From: Ancylomarina sp. 16SWW S1-10-2
GTDB lineage: Bacteria; Bacteroidota; Bacteroidia; Bacteroidales; Marinifilaceae
Direction: 5' to 3'
Length of the DNA stretch: 64,000 nucleotides
NCBI RefSeq assembly: GCF_009669305.1
Contig: NZ_SADB01000012.1
Coordinates: 1-64,000 of the forward strand
The notes under the pieces were generated by a model. It was not told the origin of the DNA and ran no database searches. It worked only from the letters and a program-made list of their open reading frames with translations. The stretch's first letter is position 1; each line of letters starts with the position of its first letter. Below, piece by piece: positions 55,393 through 64,000 of this stretch. The translations under genes were made by a program, and so were the position numbers.

Positions 55393-56322
55393 CTAATAAC
55401 CTTTCTCTATTGATACCCTGTGCAGAAGATCTTCCTTATTCTGAAAACGTCTATAATTTTCGATAATTTGATCTGCAGCACTTATCACATTTGTTAAACT
55501 AGCTATATGTGGTGTTATCTGAATTTTAGGATGATTCCAAAAGGGATGTTCCAAAGGTAAAGGTTCTGTTCTAAAAACATCGAGTAAAGCACCTGCCAAT
55601 TTTGAGGAATCAATAAGATCTATTAAATCCGATTCGACTAAATGCTCTCCTCTCCCAACATTGATAAAAAAAGCATGATTAAGTAATTTTTGAAGAATTT
55701 CTTTATTTAAGATATCCCTTGTTTTATCTGTTAAAGGCAGTAGATTGATAAGAAAATCCGAATCTTTTAAACAGGCATCAAGTCCTTTGTCACCAGTAAA
55801 ACTTTCAACACCCAAAATTTGTTTTTCAGAACTGCTCCACCCTTTTATATTGAATCCAAGTTGGGCAAATTTTGCAGCAACATAGCCTCCAATACATCCT
55901 AGGCCCAGAATAGATATCGATGTGCTGCGAATTGAATTATAACTTAACGGGAACCAATTCTTCGTCCTTTGAGATTGGCGATAACGGTCTATATTTTTCA
56001 TCTCTGCTAAAACAACTGTCAACAGAAATTCCCACATATCATTAGACAAATTTTCATCAACAATTCTTGTAAGCTGTTGATGTTTATTTAAAGTTTGGGA
56101 ATTCGTAATATGATCTATAGATGCTCCAACCGATTGAATAACTTTCACATTAGGAAAGTCATTTAATAGATTCTTTTTGGGTTTCCAACAAATAAGGAAA
56201 TCGACCAAGGATTTATCCTTAACATCAGGATATACTTCAATACGCGTATTAGGTAATTTTGCTCTTAATAAATCCGCCCAAGGTTTCACATCCTTGTTCT
56301 CAAAAACCAATAGTATGCTCAT
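55393..56322 (-). CDS. ghrA: Glyoxylate/hydroxypyruvate reductase A-like dehydrogenase
   Basis: This 309-residue D-2-hydroxyacid dehydrogenase reduces glyoxylate or hydroxypyruvate with NAD(P)H. Nucleotide loop ILGLGCIGG lies at 138-146. The catalytic triad is complete: Arg224 (NVGRGEHL), Glu253 (DVFRTEPLP) and His272 (TPHIAS). LLDVFRTEPLP followed by HPFWNHPKIQITPH closely follows the GhrA pattern. It is monocistronic. Contrast the paralogue at 1763-2683, where Arg and His are replaced. Confidence 0.9.
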   Translation of the reverse strand: MSILLVFENKDVKPWADLLRAKLPNTRIEVYPDVKDKSLVDFLICWKPKKNLLNDFPNVKVIQSVGASIDHITNSQTLNKHQQLTRIVDENLSNDMWEFLLTVVLAEMKNIDRYRQSQRTKNWFPLSYNSIRSTSISILGLGCIGGYVAAKFAQLGFNIKGWSSSEKQILGVESFTGDKGLDACLKDSDFLINLLPLTDKTRDILNKEILQKLLNHAFFINVGRGEHLVESDLIDLIDSSKLAGALLDVFRTEPLPLEHPFWNHPKIQITPHIASLTNVISAADQIIENYRRFQNKEDLLHRVSIEKGY

Positions 56323-56480
56323 GTCATCAATATTTAATACAAAACTGTATAAAATCGATTGAGTTTACAAACTTAAAAGATTAATAAGTTTTGGAGATAC
56401 GAACACATGCCTTATTAGATTAAAAAATAGAAGCTTGTAATTCAAATCAACAAGATCATAAAAATTCATTCTTATTTGGT

Positions 56481-56897
56481 TTAATCAATACAGTCTGATA
56501 CTAATCTTATGTAACGATTCTTTCCAAATGTTACAAAGAACATCACGTAGGCAAAACTTAGAATTGGTATAACCAATAAAAATTGTAGATTATATTCAAC
56601 GTGTGAATCAATATAAAATAAGGGGAATAATAAAAACACGACAGGTGTTAGTATATTTCCATATTTAAAACCAGACACCTCAACTATCTTACCATCACCT
56701 TCATTAAGGTCAAATTCAAAGATTCGACTTCGACACCAGTCAATTTTTAATACCAGTTTATGCTTACCTGATTTAAGCTGAAAATCTTTAATTTCATTAT
56801 CTCCAATCACATCTATTTTTTCTCCATCAATATAAACCTTGAAGAATCTTGATCGGTTATTCCATTCCGAATTACGTTTTATAGTTAGTTTAGACAT
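56481..56897 (-). CDS. Small membrane protein of unknown function
   Basis: This 138-residue protein has an N-terminal beta-rich domain (about 1-75) with FFKVYIDGEKIDVIGDNEI and SGKHKLVLKIDW, reminiscent of PEGA-like surface domains, and two C-terminal helices (about 82-98 and 103-122). No family is named with confidence. It ends 42 bp from the preceding small membrane gene and may form an operon with it. Confidence 0.65.
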   Translation of the reverse strand: MSKLTIKRNSEWNNRSRFFKVYIDGEKIDVIGDNEIKDFQLKSGKHKLVLKIDWCRSRIFEFDLNEGDGKIVEVSGFKYGNILTPVVFLLFPLFYIDSHVEYNLQFLLVIPILSFAYVMFFVTFGKNRYIRLVSDCID

Positions 56898-56938
56898 TCT
56901 CTATATATATCTGGTTAATATTATGTCGATTGATATAC

Positions 56939-57265
56939 TTAACTCTCTAATTCTTTATATTTCGTTGTACCAAATAAGAAGAATAATCCAATTGGAAAAA
57001 AGAATAAACATAGTATTCCGATTAAAATAAATCTACTCTTTGTTAGTTTAATATTGAACTGTGCACTAGCCGCACTTCGCCCAGCAACCCAACTACACAT
57101 TAATATGGCCACTGATGTAGGTATATATTGAATCATTTCATCCATTGCGCCTGCAAGCTCTTCAGTACTGCCTAGGTAATAACAAAATTGTGCAGCTATG
57201 AGTGAAAGTCCCCAAAGCATTGATAAAGCAAAAATCAGTTTCGAATTATTCTTTTGTTCGTTCAT
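56939..57265 (-). CDS. Small membrane protein of unknown function
   Basis: This 108-residue protein has three hydrophobic segments (about 8-28, 43-60 and 80-100; the last is FILIGILCLFFFPIGLFFLFG). A GRSAAS motif sits in the loop. I do not recognise a family. It lies directly upstream of the other small membrane gene on the same strand. Confidence 0.6.
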   Translation of the reverse strand: MNEQKNNSKLIFALSMLWGLSLIAAQFCYYLGSTEELAGAMDEMIQYIPTSVAILMCSWVAGRSAASAQFNIKLTKSRFILIGILCLFFFPIGLFFLFGTTKYKELES

Positions 57266-57822
57266 CTTATTATTTAGTTTTCAGATTTGATTTAGCGATC
57301 CTAAAATAGTCACTTAAACAACGTATATAAATGTAACTCTCATTTATCAAATTAAAGTTAAGGATAAATACTATTAAACAATACATAATATGAGAAAAAA
57401 AATGAATTTACATACGTAGGAATCGTTCAAGCCAAGTGAAATATAAAAATACAAACAGGTCAACTAGGTGTTGGAACGGACCTGTTCAATGTTTATTTAA
57501 AAAATGCATATTGGTAGATCTTATATAACTATAATCACCCCAATATTGCAGGTTTCCAAATTTTTGGTGCCAAACTGATCTTCTCTACATTTATAAGATT
57601 GTCCATCACCCTATTTTTACATTATTATGTTTTCATTCACATTAATTATACATTATTTAGAATCCGACAGCTCAAACCATATACAATACTGGTATACAGC
57701 ATGTTTTATATTTATCAATTTGAGATTTCCGAAAAAACATCAAATATTTCTCAATCATTCACAAATTAGCCGTTTACAAATGCCAAATTTGTTTTATATT
57801 TGGTCGTATTAATAAATATTGA
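57266..57822. other. 557-bp intergenic region
   Basis: The only clear signal is TATATTTG at 57795-57802, a -7 box about 20 nt before the kinase start. A 61-codon frame at 57627-57812 runs over this box and is not supported. Confidence 0.5.
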
Positions 57823-59787
57823 ATGATACGAATCCGTCTCTTTTTTACTATTTGTTTATTTTTGATTAGCAATATTATTTCCTATGCTCAATCGAATGCT
57901 AACCAAAACACTAACCTTTCCTCAAAAAATGAAGTTACTCAAAGAGTAAAAGATTTAAGCAGTGAATGTTGGCGCTTAAGAGAAATTAATCCTGATAGTG
58001 CAATTATTATGGGTGAAGAAGCCTTGCAGTTGGCTTCGAAATATAAATTAGCAAAACAACTCCCTCAAATTTATGGATACCTGAGTGTTGTGCAACTGCA
58101 TTACCAATATAAAACAAAAGAATCTCTTCCTTATTTACATGCAGCTATAGAGCATAGTCTTAGACAAAAAGATTCAACTCAATTAGCTTTTTCCTACAAT
58201 AATTTAGGTGATTTGTACCTAATAACTGGAAATATTCCCTTGTCTCTGAAATTTTCCGAACAATCCTTGGAATTATTCATATTACTTGGCAATTCTGTGG
58301 GACAATCCTATTCGTATGTAAATGTAGGTTTGGTATATCGCGAAAAGAAAGACTACAATTTAGCTGTGGAATATTTTAATAAAGCTAAAATTATTCTTGA
58401 AAACGAAAACAATGAATTAGGTGTTGGTTCAATTTTGCTCGAATTGGCACGAACTTATGAAGAAAAAGGCGATTTAGATGTCGCGATGGATTTTTATCAG
58501 AGAGCCTACAATAAAAGTCAAATTTCTTCAAGTGTAAGATATGCTGCATTTTGTTTGAATGGAATGGCTAATATCTTTTACTTTGAGAAAGAGTATAAGA
58601 AGGCCTTTGATTACTATCAAAAATCAACTGATTTAAATAAAACTCGAAATCATGAATATGGACTTATTGATGATTACATTGGGATGGCATTGGTGTACGC
58701 TCAACAGGATAGACGTGAAGAAGGCGAAACCTACCTTCAGAAATCTTTAGAAATAGCTAATCGTTTAAGTTTGAATGCTAAAATATTAAAAGTCTACAAT
58801 TCATTTGCTACTTTTTATAAGATATTGAATGATTATAAAAAGGCTACCGAGAGTTACAACCAATTTTTAGCTCAGTATGATTCTATTTTTTCTATCCAGC
58901 AATTCGAGATTATTAACGAAATGCAGAATCGATTTACAATTCGACAGACATTATCGAATACGGAAAAGGAATTAGATACTCGAAAATTCCAAGAAACGTA
59001 TTTGATAGTTATCATCATTCTTATGCTAATTGTTGCTGTCGTTCTTTTCCGTCAATATTATTCTCACCGAAAACTAAACGAAAAACTAGAAAAAATAAAT
59101 CAAACAAAGGATAAAATGTTCTCTGTTATTTCACATGATTTAAAGAATCCGTTCAATACTTTAATTGGTTTCAGTAATATTTTATTAGCAGAAGTTAAAG
59201 AAGGACGATATGATGATGTTGAAGAATTTACAAACTATATTCATCAATCGTCTCATGAAGGTTTAAAATTGCTAACTACTCTACTGGATTGGTCTCGTGC
59301 TCAAACTGGAGCTATTGCCTTTAATCCAAAACCACTAGATATTTCTAATTTATTTAATGATTTAAATAGCTTATTTGAATCAGACGTTCGAAAGTACAAG
59401 GTGAAGCTTGAGTTCCATAATTCAGTGGATACGGAATTGAAAGCAGATTCTGATATTTTGCTTACCATTTTGAGAAATTTAATTTCAAATGCGATTAAAT
59501 ATACCAATGAAAATGGCGTCATTCAATTGCAGGCACAAAGAAAAAATTCCTCTATAGAAATTACAGTGAAGGATAATGGTACAGGAATGTCAAAAGACAT
59601 ACAGGATCGTTTGTTTGATGCCTCTAAAACGACAAGCAGTGTTCGAGGAATTCACGATGAGCAAGGAACTGGATTAGGTTTGAGTATTTGCGCTGAATTA
59701 ATTAAAATTCATAATGGATCGATTCAGGTAAACAGTATTGTGGGCGAAGGAAGTACCTTTGTGATTAGATTTCCTTTTACTAAATGA
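57823..59787 (+). CDS. TPR-sensor histidine kinase
   Basis: This 654-residue membrane kinase starts with a signal peptide (about 1-23, NIISYAQ), followed by a periplasmic TPR domain (about 45-360; AFSYNNLGDLYLITGNIPLS and similar units). One membrane helix lies at about 391-408 (TYLIVIIILMLIVAVVLF). The cytoplasmic transmitter has the phospho-acceptor His438 in VISHDLKNPFNTLIG, the N-box NLISNAIKYTN, G1 VKDNGTGM and G2 GTGLGLSI. No response regulator gene is next to it, so it is an orphan that must signal to a distant partner. Confidence 0.95.
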   Translation: MIRIRLFFTICLFLISNIISYAQSNANQNTNLSSKNEVTQRVKDLSSECWRLREINPDSAIIMGEEALQLASKYKLAKQLPQIYGYLSVVQLHYQYKTKESLPYLHAAIEHSLRQKDSTQLAFSYNNLGDLYLITGNIPLSLKFSEQSLELFILLGNSVGQSYSYVNVGLVYREKKDYNLAVEYFNKAKIILENENNELGVGSILLELARTYEEKGDLDVAMDFYQRAYNKSQISSSVRYAAFCLNGMANIFYFEKEYKKAFDYYQKSTDLNKTRNHEYGLIDDYIGMALVYAQQDRREEGETYLQKSLEIANRLSLNAKILKVYNSFATFYKILNDYKKATESYNQFLAQYDSIFSIQQFEIINEMQNRFTIRQTLSNTEKELDTRKFQETYLIVIIILMLIVAVVLFRQYYSHRKLNEKLEKINQTKDKMFSVISHDLKNPFNTLIGFSNILLAEVKEGRYDDVEEFTNYIHQSSHEGLKLLTTLLDWSRAQTGAIAFNPKPLDISNLFNDLNSLFESDVRKYKVKLEFHNSVDTELKADSDILLTILRNLISNAIKYTNENGVIQLQAQRKNSSIEITVKDNGTGMSKDIQDRLFDASKTTSSVRGIHDEQGTGLGLSICAELIKIHNGSIQVNSIVGEGSTFVIRFPFTK

Positions 59788-60146
59788 TTTAGTTAAGCTG
59801 CTGTCTACTTTAATAATTTGATAGATTCAAGGTTCTTAAAATATACTGATATAACAGCCGTTTTACCAGAACCACATATTATACTCACTTAAAAATATAC
59901 TATTGCAAATATGGCAATGAAATAAAAAGGCTCCTATTCGGAGCGAATAGAAACCTAGATTATAAACTTGACTTGATCGCTATGTATAACTGACAATCTC
60001 TGTTATTTTCTCTAACTATAACATTATTGTGTTCGCTTTTATTATTTATTTTAAAAATTAACTTTCAATATCAAAAGCAGCTTATTTAGCTACAGTTATA
60101 AAATTTGAAATCTAACTATGAGCGTACACTATACAATGTTCTTTTT
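59788..60146. other. 359-bp intergenic region
   Basis: A hairpin GGCTCC-TATTC-GGAGC occurs at about 59930-59945. Nothing else is recognised. Confidence 0.4.
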
Positions 60147-60407
60147 TTAAGCCGAGTATTTTGGATTAACTAAAGAATCATCATCTTCTTTATTGGTTTT
60201 TTCTAGATTAATTTGATAACCATCAACGCTACTTATTTTTTGAGTTCCATCAACATGTATCTCTACAGCATCCCATTTTGTCTTCGATAATTTTCTTGCT
60301 TCTTTCTCATTTTCTGCCACAACAAAAACAAGATGATGATCTTCCATTAAATTATTTTCACGGATTTTACCGCCCAATAACACAGCATATAGATTAGGAT
60401 TTTTCAT
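60147..60407 (-). CDS. DUF1543 protein
   Basis: This 86-residue cytoplasmic protein has the family hallmark LYAVLLGGKIRENNLMEDHHLVFV at its start (positions 6-29) and EVHVDG-like IHVDGTQ. Members are small, beta-rich and uncharacterised. It stands alone. Confidence 0.8.
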   Translation of the reverse strand: MKNPNLYAVLLGGKIRENNLMEDHHLVFVVAENEKEARKLSKTKWDAVEIHVDGTQKISSVDGYQINLEKTNKEDDDSLVNPKYSA

Positions 60408-60625
60408 TCTATTTAAGATTTAATTTTGGTTAAACATACTCATCCAAAACTATGAAAATCCGAAGTACTTTCAAACTTCACTCAAAATTATATTTTAATA
60501 CGATTAGGGTATTAAAACTCTAACCTATATTTTCATCAATGGAAATTATCAACAACGTAACATAAAGACAAACAAAAAGCCAACTCTTTCAAGTCGGCTT
60601 TATCTATTTTAAGCTTCAATATATA
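60408..60625. terminator. Intergenic spacer with a weak terminator-like hairpin
   Basis: AAAAGCCAACTC ... AGTCGGCTTTAT near 60573-60602 can form a stem and may end the transcript of the TauE/SafE gene on the minus strand. Confidence 0.45.
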
Positions 60626-61366
60626 CTATATTAATGAAGAGATAATAATAAAAGTACCCGTTACTATATTGATACCAATAACTATTTTTCTGAATTTCTC
60701 AGGATCTACTTTATTAGAAAACTTAGCCCCTAAATGAGAACCAAAGAATAAGATAGGAATACAAAATATTGCAATATTAATCGATTCCATTTCTATCATT
60801 CCTTTCATAAAATAGGCAACAGTAACAAAAAAGGAAGAAAAAACACTAAACCAAGAAAATACACCTCTAAAACGATTCTTGTCGTACCCCTTTCGGTTCA
60901 TAGCAATAACCAAAGGCGGACCACCTACCGATATAGCACTGGTTAGGGCTCCGCTAATAAAGCCTGCAAATACAATTGGAAGTGATAAGAAATGTTTTGC
61001 TAACTTAACTTTACCTAGCATTTGAATAGAAAAAATAACGACCATAATACCTGTTAATAAACGCAATGTATCGCTGCTAACATATTTTAGTGCATAAATA
61101 CCTAAGGGAATTCCTCCCAAACTGGCAATAAACATCGGAATAAAATAATAAGCTTTTATTCTCTCTCGTAACTTAAATAAAACCACCAAGCTCGTTATTA
61201 AATTAAATAAACTCATCGCTGGAACGACAATCTGCATAGGGAAAATTAATGACAGAAAGGGTACAGCAAGCAATGCAAACCCAAAGCCAGTCACTCCTTT
61301 AATGAAAGAGGCAGAGAGAATAACTAACGAACAAAAAATAATTTGAATTAATGTAATATCATGCAT
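60626..61366 (-). CDS. TauE/SafE-family sulfite/sulfonate exporter
   Basis: This 246-residue integral membrane protein has seven to eight hydrophobic helices. The repeated TauE half-motifs are seen as GVTGFGFALLAVPFLSLIFP (N-terminal half, about 24-43) and GALTSAISVGGPPLVIAMNRKG (middle, about 139-160). The family exports sulfite, sulfoacetate or related organosulfur anions. No sulfur-metabolism genes are nearby, so the substrate is unresolved. Confidence 0.88.
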   Translation of the reverse strand: MHDITLIQIIFCSLVILSASFIKGVTGFGFALLAVPFLSLIFPMQIVVPAMSLFNLITSLVVLFKLRERIKAYYFIPMFIASLGGIPLGIYALKYVSSDTLRLLTGIMVVIFSIQMLGKVKLAKHFLSLPIVFAGFISGALTSAISVGGPPLVIAMNRKGYDKNRFRGVFSWFSVFSSFFVTVAYFMKGMIEMESINIAIFCIPILFFGSHLGAKFSNKVDPEKFRKIVIGINIVTGTFIIISSLI

Positions 61367-61809
61367 AAAAAGCCCAATTAATAGTACTCACTAGATTTAA
61401 CAAAGTTACTATTTGTTAATTTTATTCTGTGTTAATAATGATTAAAGGTTAAAAAAAAGAAGGTTAAAATAAGGGAAGAGTTAAAGAAATAAACAAGAGA
61501 AACAGTGAAAAAGTACAAGAGTACAAGAGTACAAGAGCACAAGAGCACAAGAGCACAAGAGCACAAGAGCACAAGAGCACAAGAGCACAAGAGCACAAAA
61601 ATAAAAAAGAAGTAGAAATCAGTCAAATATAAAAGGTTGAAAATCTTTTCAACCCATTTACACACTTTACAGGATAGTATCTTTGAGTCCTAAGAATTTT
61701 TTAAAATCGTAATTTATAATTTGAAATTCGTAATTGCATTAATTTATTATTAGAGATCTACAGCACATCACCAAACTATTATACACCAGTAAATTAGACA
61801 CAAAACATG
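61367..61809. other. 443-bp intergenic region containing an 8-bp tandem repeat
   Basis: Apart from the repeat at 61515-61594, the region is AT-rich. The 77-residue frame on the minus strand (61432-61665) is made from the repeat and is not a credible gene. Confidence 0.6.
61515..61594. repeat. Ten tandem copies of an 8-bp repeat
   Basis: Two ACAAGAGT units are followed by eight ACAAGAGC units and a partial one. Period 8 is not a multiple of three, so copy-number change would shift any frame that crossed it, but no gene does. Confidence 0.95.
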
Positions 61810-63603
61810 TCAAGTTGCATACTGCAATTGAACCAGTTTATTGTATTTACCATCTGTAATTGCCATCAATGTTTCATGTGTACCCTGCTCAACGATTTCT
61901 CCTTGCTCCAACACAATAATTTCATCAGCCTTTCGTATGGTAGACAAACGGTGAGCAATAACAATGGAAGTTCTCCCGCTCATTAATTTCTCAAGCGCTT
62001 CCTGAACAAGCTGCTCCGATTCTGAGTCGAGAGACGAAGTGGCTTCATCTAAAATCAGAATTTTAGGATCCTTAAGTATGGCTCGTGCAATGGCTATTCT
62101 TTGTCGCTGTCCTCCCGATAGCTGGGTACCACGCTCCCCTACTATGGTATCGAACTTCTCTGGAAATCGTTCTATGAATTCTAAAGCATTTGCCTTTTTT
62201 GCAGCTTCGTAAATAGCTGCTTCACTTGCACTGGGCTTTCCGTAGGCTATATTTTTGCCTATACTTCCTCCAAACAGAAAAATATCCTGAGGTACTAGTG
62301 ATATTTGAGTTCTAAGAGCTGACAATGGATAATTATAGGAATCAATTTGATCGAAAAATAAGCTATTCTTTGGTGGACGATGTAACATTAACAAAAGTGA
62401 GGCAACAGTACTTTTCCCTGCTCCACTATGTCCCACAAGAGCAATCATTTTATTGCTTTTAATTTCCAAATTGATATTTTTCAAAACCGGTTGTTCTACT
62501 CTTGAAGGGTAAGCAAAACTCAAATTATGAAAACTAATTTCTCCATGCATTTTAAACTTAGGTTCAATCTCCCGTATCTCTTGAATTTCTTCAGGTATCT
62601 CATCATAAATTTTAAACAGATCTTCGGTAGCACCAATAAATTTTTGAATATTAGTATATACATTCGCCAATCCGCTGATGGTTCCACCAACAAAAACAGA
62701 ATATATAACAAAGGAGAATAAGTCGCCGGATTGCATCTCTCCCGCTTGTAATAAACGAGATCCCTGCCAAACCATAGCGGCAATTGCACCAAATAAACCG
62801 AGAATAATAAAAGACGAAAAGGCGCCTCTATACTTACCTCTAGTCATTCCTAAATCGGCTATTTCTATGGTCTTTTTTTTGTAACGTGCAATCTCAATAT
62901 ATTCGTTGGTAAAAGCTTTTACGGATTGAATACCCTGCAAAGTCTCTTCTATAATCGTATTCGAATCTGCTAATTTGGTTTGCACATCCTTAGAGAATTT
63001 ACGTATAAACTTGCCAAAGAACCTTGCAGCAATCATAGTTGGTGGTAAGGTAATCAGCATAAAAGCGGTTAGCTTAAGCGATATAATAGCCAAAAGCGTA
63101 ATACCTCCCGTAATAACGATAATCTGACGAATAAAATCAGCCAAAGTACTCGTCATGGTTTCCTGTAGTAAAATAACATCGGCAGATATTCTACTATTAA
63201 GTTCACCAACTCGCCTGCGTTCAAAAAATTGCAAGGGCAATTTTATTAAATGCCCGTAAGTAGCTTGTCGCAATGCAGCTAAAGAATTCTCTGTTACGTT
63301 TACAAATAAGACTATCCGAAAATATGAAAAACTCGCTTGAATGATTAATACAAGAGCAATCAACATCCCAGTTTGATTCAAACTCTGTCCTAATGTTGTA
63401 CTATTACCCGTATTCACCAAATCGCCAAGTAGCTTTGGGAAAGCTAAACTCGCCAAACTTGAACCTAACAAAAAGAATATTCCTAAGAAATACTGACCTC
63501 GGTAAGGTTTAATATATTTATACAATCTAAAAGCAGATTTAATGCCACTGCTATTTATTTTTCCTTTTGGTACATCCGATGTATCTGCTCTATGTGATCC
63601 CAT
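61810..63603 (-). CDS. ABC exporter half-transporter (MsbA/MDR-like)
   Basis: This 597-residue half-transporter has an N-terminal six-helix exporter domain (about 25-320) and a C-terminal ATPase domain. Walker A is GHSGAGKST (about 391-399), the signature LSGGQRQR is followed by IAIARAI, Walker B reads ILILDEATSSLD, and the H-loop IVIAHRLST is present. It would act as a homodimer to export lipid or drug-like molecules. Similar proteins are called LptA/MsbA-like or multidrug exporters; the substrate is unknown. It is monocistronic. Confidence 0.93.
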   Translation of the reverse strand: MGSHRADTSDVPKGKINSSGIKSAFRLYKYIKPYRGQYFLGIFFLLGSSLASLAFPKLLGDLVNTGNSTTLGQSLNQTGMLIALVLIIQASFSYFRIVLFVNVTENSLAALRQATYGHLIKLPLQFFERRRVGELNSRISADVILLQETMTSTLADFIRQIIVITGGITLLAIISLKLTAFMLITLPPTMIAARFFGKFIRKFSKDVQTKLADSNTIIEETLQGIQSVKAFTNEYIEIARYKKKTIEIADLGMTRGKYRGAFSSFIILGLFGAIAAMVWQGSRLLQAGEMQSGDLFSFVIYSVFVGGTISGLANVYTNIQKFIGATEDLFKIYDEIPEEIQEIREIEPKFKMHGEISFHNLSFAYPSRVEQPVLKNINLEIKSNKMIALVGHSGAGKSTVASLLLMLHRPPKNSLFFDQIDSYNYPLSALRTQISLVPQDIFLFGGSIGKNIAYGKPSASEAAIYEAAKKANALEFIERFPEKFDTIVGERGTQLSGGQRQRIAIARAILKDPKILILDEATSSLDSESEQLVQEALEKLMSGRTSIVIAHRLSTIRKADEIIVLEQGEIVEQGTHETLMAITDGKYNKLVQLQYAT

Positions 63604-63728
63604 TATCTGCTATTACTATTTGTTCTTAATCTTAATAATACGTAAAATCATCGAGATAAAGTTTATTAAGAAGCTATTTATTATTGGCTTTATCATCCAA
63701 AAACAGCTGATATTTAAACTAAAAAAGT
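63604..63728. other. Intergenic spacer
   Basis: The promoter region of the exporter gene lies here. No strong consensus or hairpin was seen. Confidence 0.3.
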
Positions 63729-64000
63729 TTAATCAAGTTCTGATTCATATTGCATCTTCACCCATTTAATGTTTTCCTGTAGTTGAAAATCAAACCATTT
63801 CTGTCTGTTCTCTCCTGAATCATCAACAATATTTTTGAAATTTCGGAATGGTTTAGCTTTTTCCAAGGCATTGATCAATCTCACTTTTAATTCACACTCC
63901 TCAAGCTTATTAGCAAAGCTTTTCATCATATTAAAAGATTCACTGCTAGGCATTGGATCAATTAAAATATAACTATCCCAATCCTCTTCTACCTTTTCGA
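63729..64000 (-). CDS. UPF0158 family protein, N-terminus beyond the window
   Basis: An open frame continues to the right edge and has 90 residues in view. It contains EKVEEDWDSYILIDPMPSSE, then SFNMMKSFANKL, INALEKAKPFRNFKNIV and RQKWFDFQLQE, the typical sequence of the UPF0158 family (conserved PFRxFKxxl and WFxF). A Met within this stretch (63953) could be mistaken for the start, but the frame stays open upstream and the family is about 140 residues long. Its function is unknown. Confidence 0.8.
   Translation of the reverse strand, partial: EKVEEDWDSYILIDPMPSSESFNMMKSFANKLEECELKVRLINALEKAKPFRNFKNIVDDSGENRQKWFDFQLQENIKWVKMQYESELD

Noticed and set aside
57627-57812. 61-residue frame upstream of the histidine kinase gene
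   Set aside because: It covers the -7 box of the kinase promoter and shows no coding character.
61432-61665. 77-residue minus-strand frame rich in Leu, Cys and Val
   Set aside because: Its sequence is produced by the 8-bp ACAAGAGC tandem repeat; low complexity and no homology expected.

Overview
This looks like a chromosomal stretch from an AT-rich marine or sediment member of the Bacteroidota (class Bacteroidia, perhaps near Marinilabiliales/Marinifilaceae; the family-level guess is inference). The evidence is the promoter style (TTG, about 19 nt, then TAnnTTTG), weak Shine-Dalgarno sequences, and families typical of this phylum: DUF4251, DUF368 next to a TPR protein and aroE, a paired DUF2339/DUF3999, a TatD-TcdA pair, and TolC-adaptor-RND gene order. 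No rRNA, tRNA or CRISPR array was recognised.

Layout. 1-1.8 kb: the tail of an IS30-type transposase and a cassette-like single gene. 1.8-4.0 kb: a dehydrogenase-like gene with an altered active site, then a 12-copy array of a 105-106 bp repeat. 4.0-9.8 kb: a tripartite RND efflux operon. 10.0-12.7 kb: a phosphofructokinase with pyrophosphate-type signatures and a SatP-like acetate transporter, with two copies of a promoter/terminator module around the latter. 12.8-17.2 kb: glycine betaine uptake (ProVWX) with an outer-membrane porin. 17.9-25.2 kb: TPR protein, PopT-like DUF368 carrier, AroE, DUF2339 and DUF3999. 25.3-29.4 kb: RNase H-like protein, TruA, TatD, TcdA and an alkyltransferase. 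29.6-35.1 kb: a conserved unknown 596-residue protein facing citrate synthase and aconitase. 35.6-36.8 kb: a second array, four copies of a 316-355 bp palindrome-rich unit. 36.9-40.0 kb: YfcE-like phosphoesterase, RF3 and a FlK-like thioesterase.

40.2-45.0 kb is the accessory part of the window. Five unrelated minus-strand genes lie apart from each other, several bounded by short inverted repeats and by a repeated GTTGTTAGC-type site at their 3' ends. This resembles integron gene cassettes, but no integrase is present. 45.5-48.4 kb: DUF4251 protein, AsnA behind a leader with a terminator, SRPBCC protein and DUF2892 protein. 48.8-56.3 kb: a KefB-like antiporter, a Nudix hydrolase and a redox/nitrosative-stress group (hemerythrin-like repair protein, membrane polyferredoxin, flavin-oxidoreductase/ferredoxin fusion, flavodoxin-like protein, GhrA-like reductase), with a decayed second copy of the hemerythrin gene. 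56.5-64 kb: small membrane proteins, a TPR sensor histidine kinase, DUF1543 protein, TauE/SafE exporter, an ABC exporter and a UPF0158 protein cut by the window edge.

The strongest leads are the two tandem arrays, the cassette-like region with shared 3' sites, and the duplicated promoter/terminator module around satP, one copy of which appears to carry no protein.
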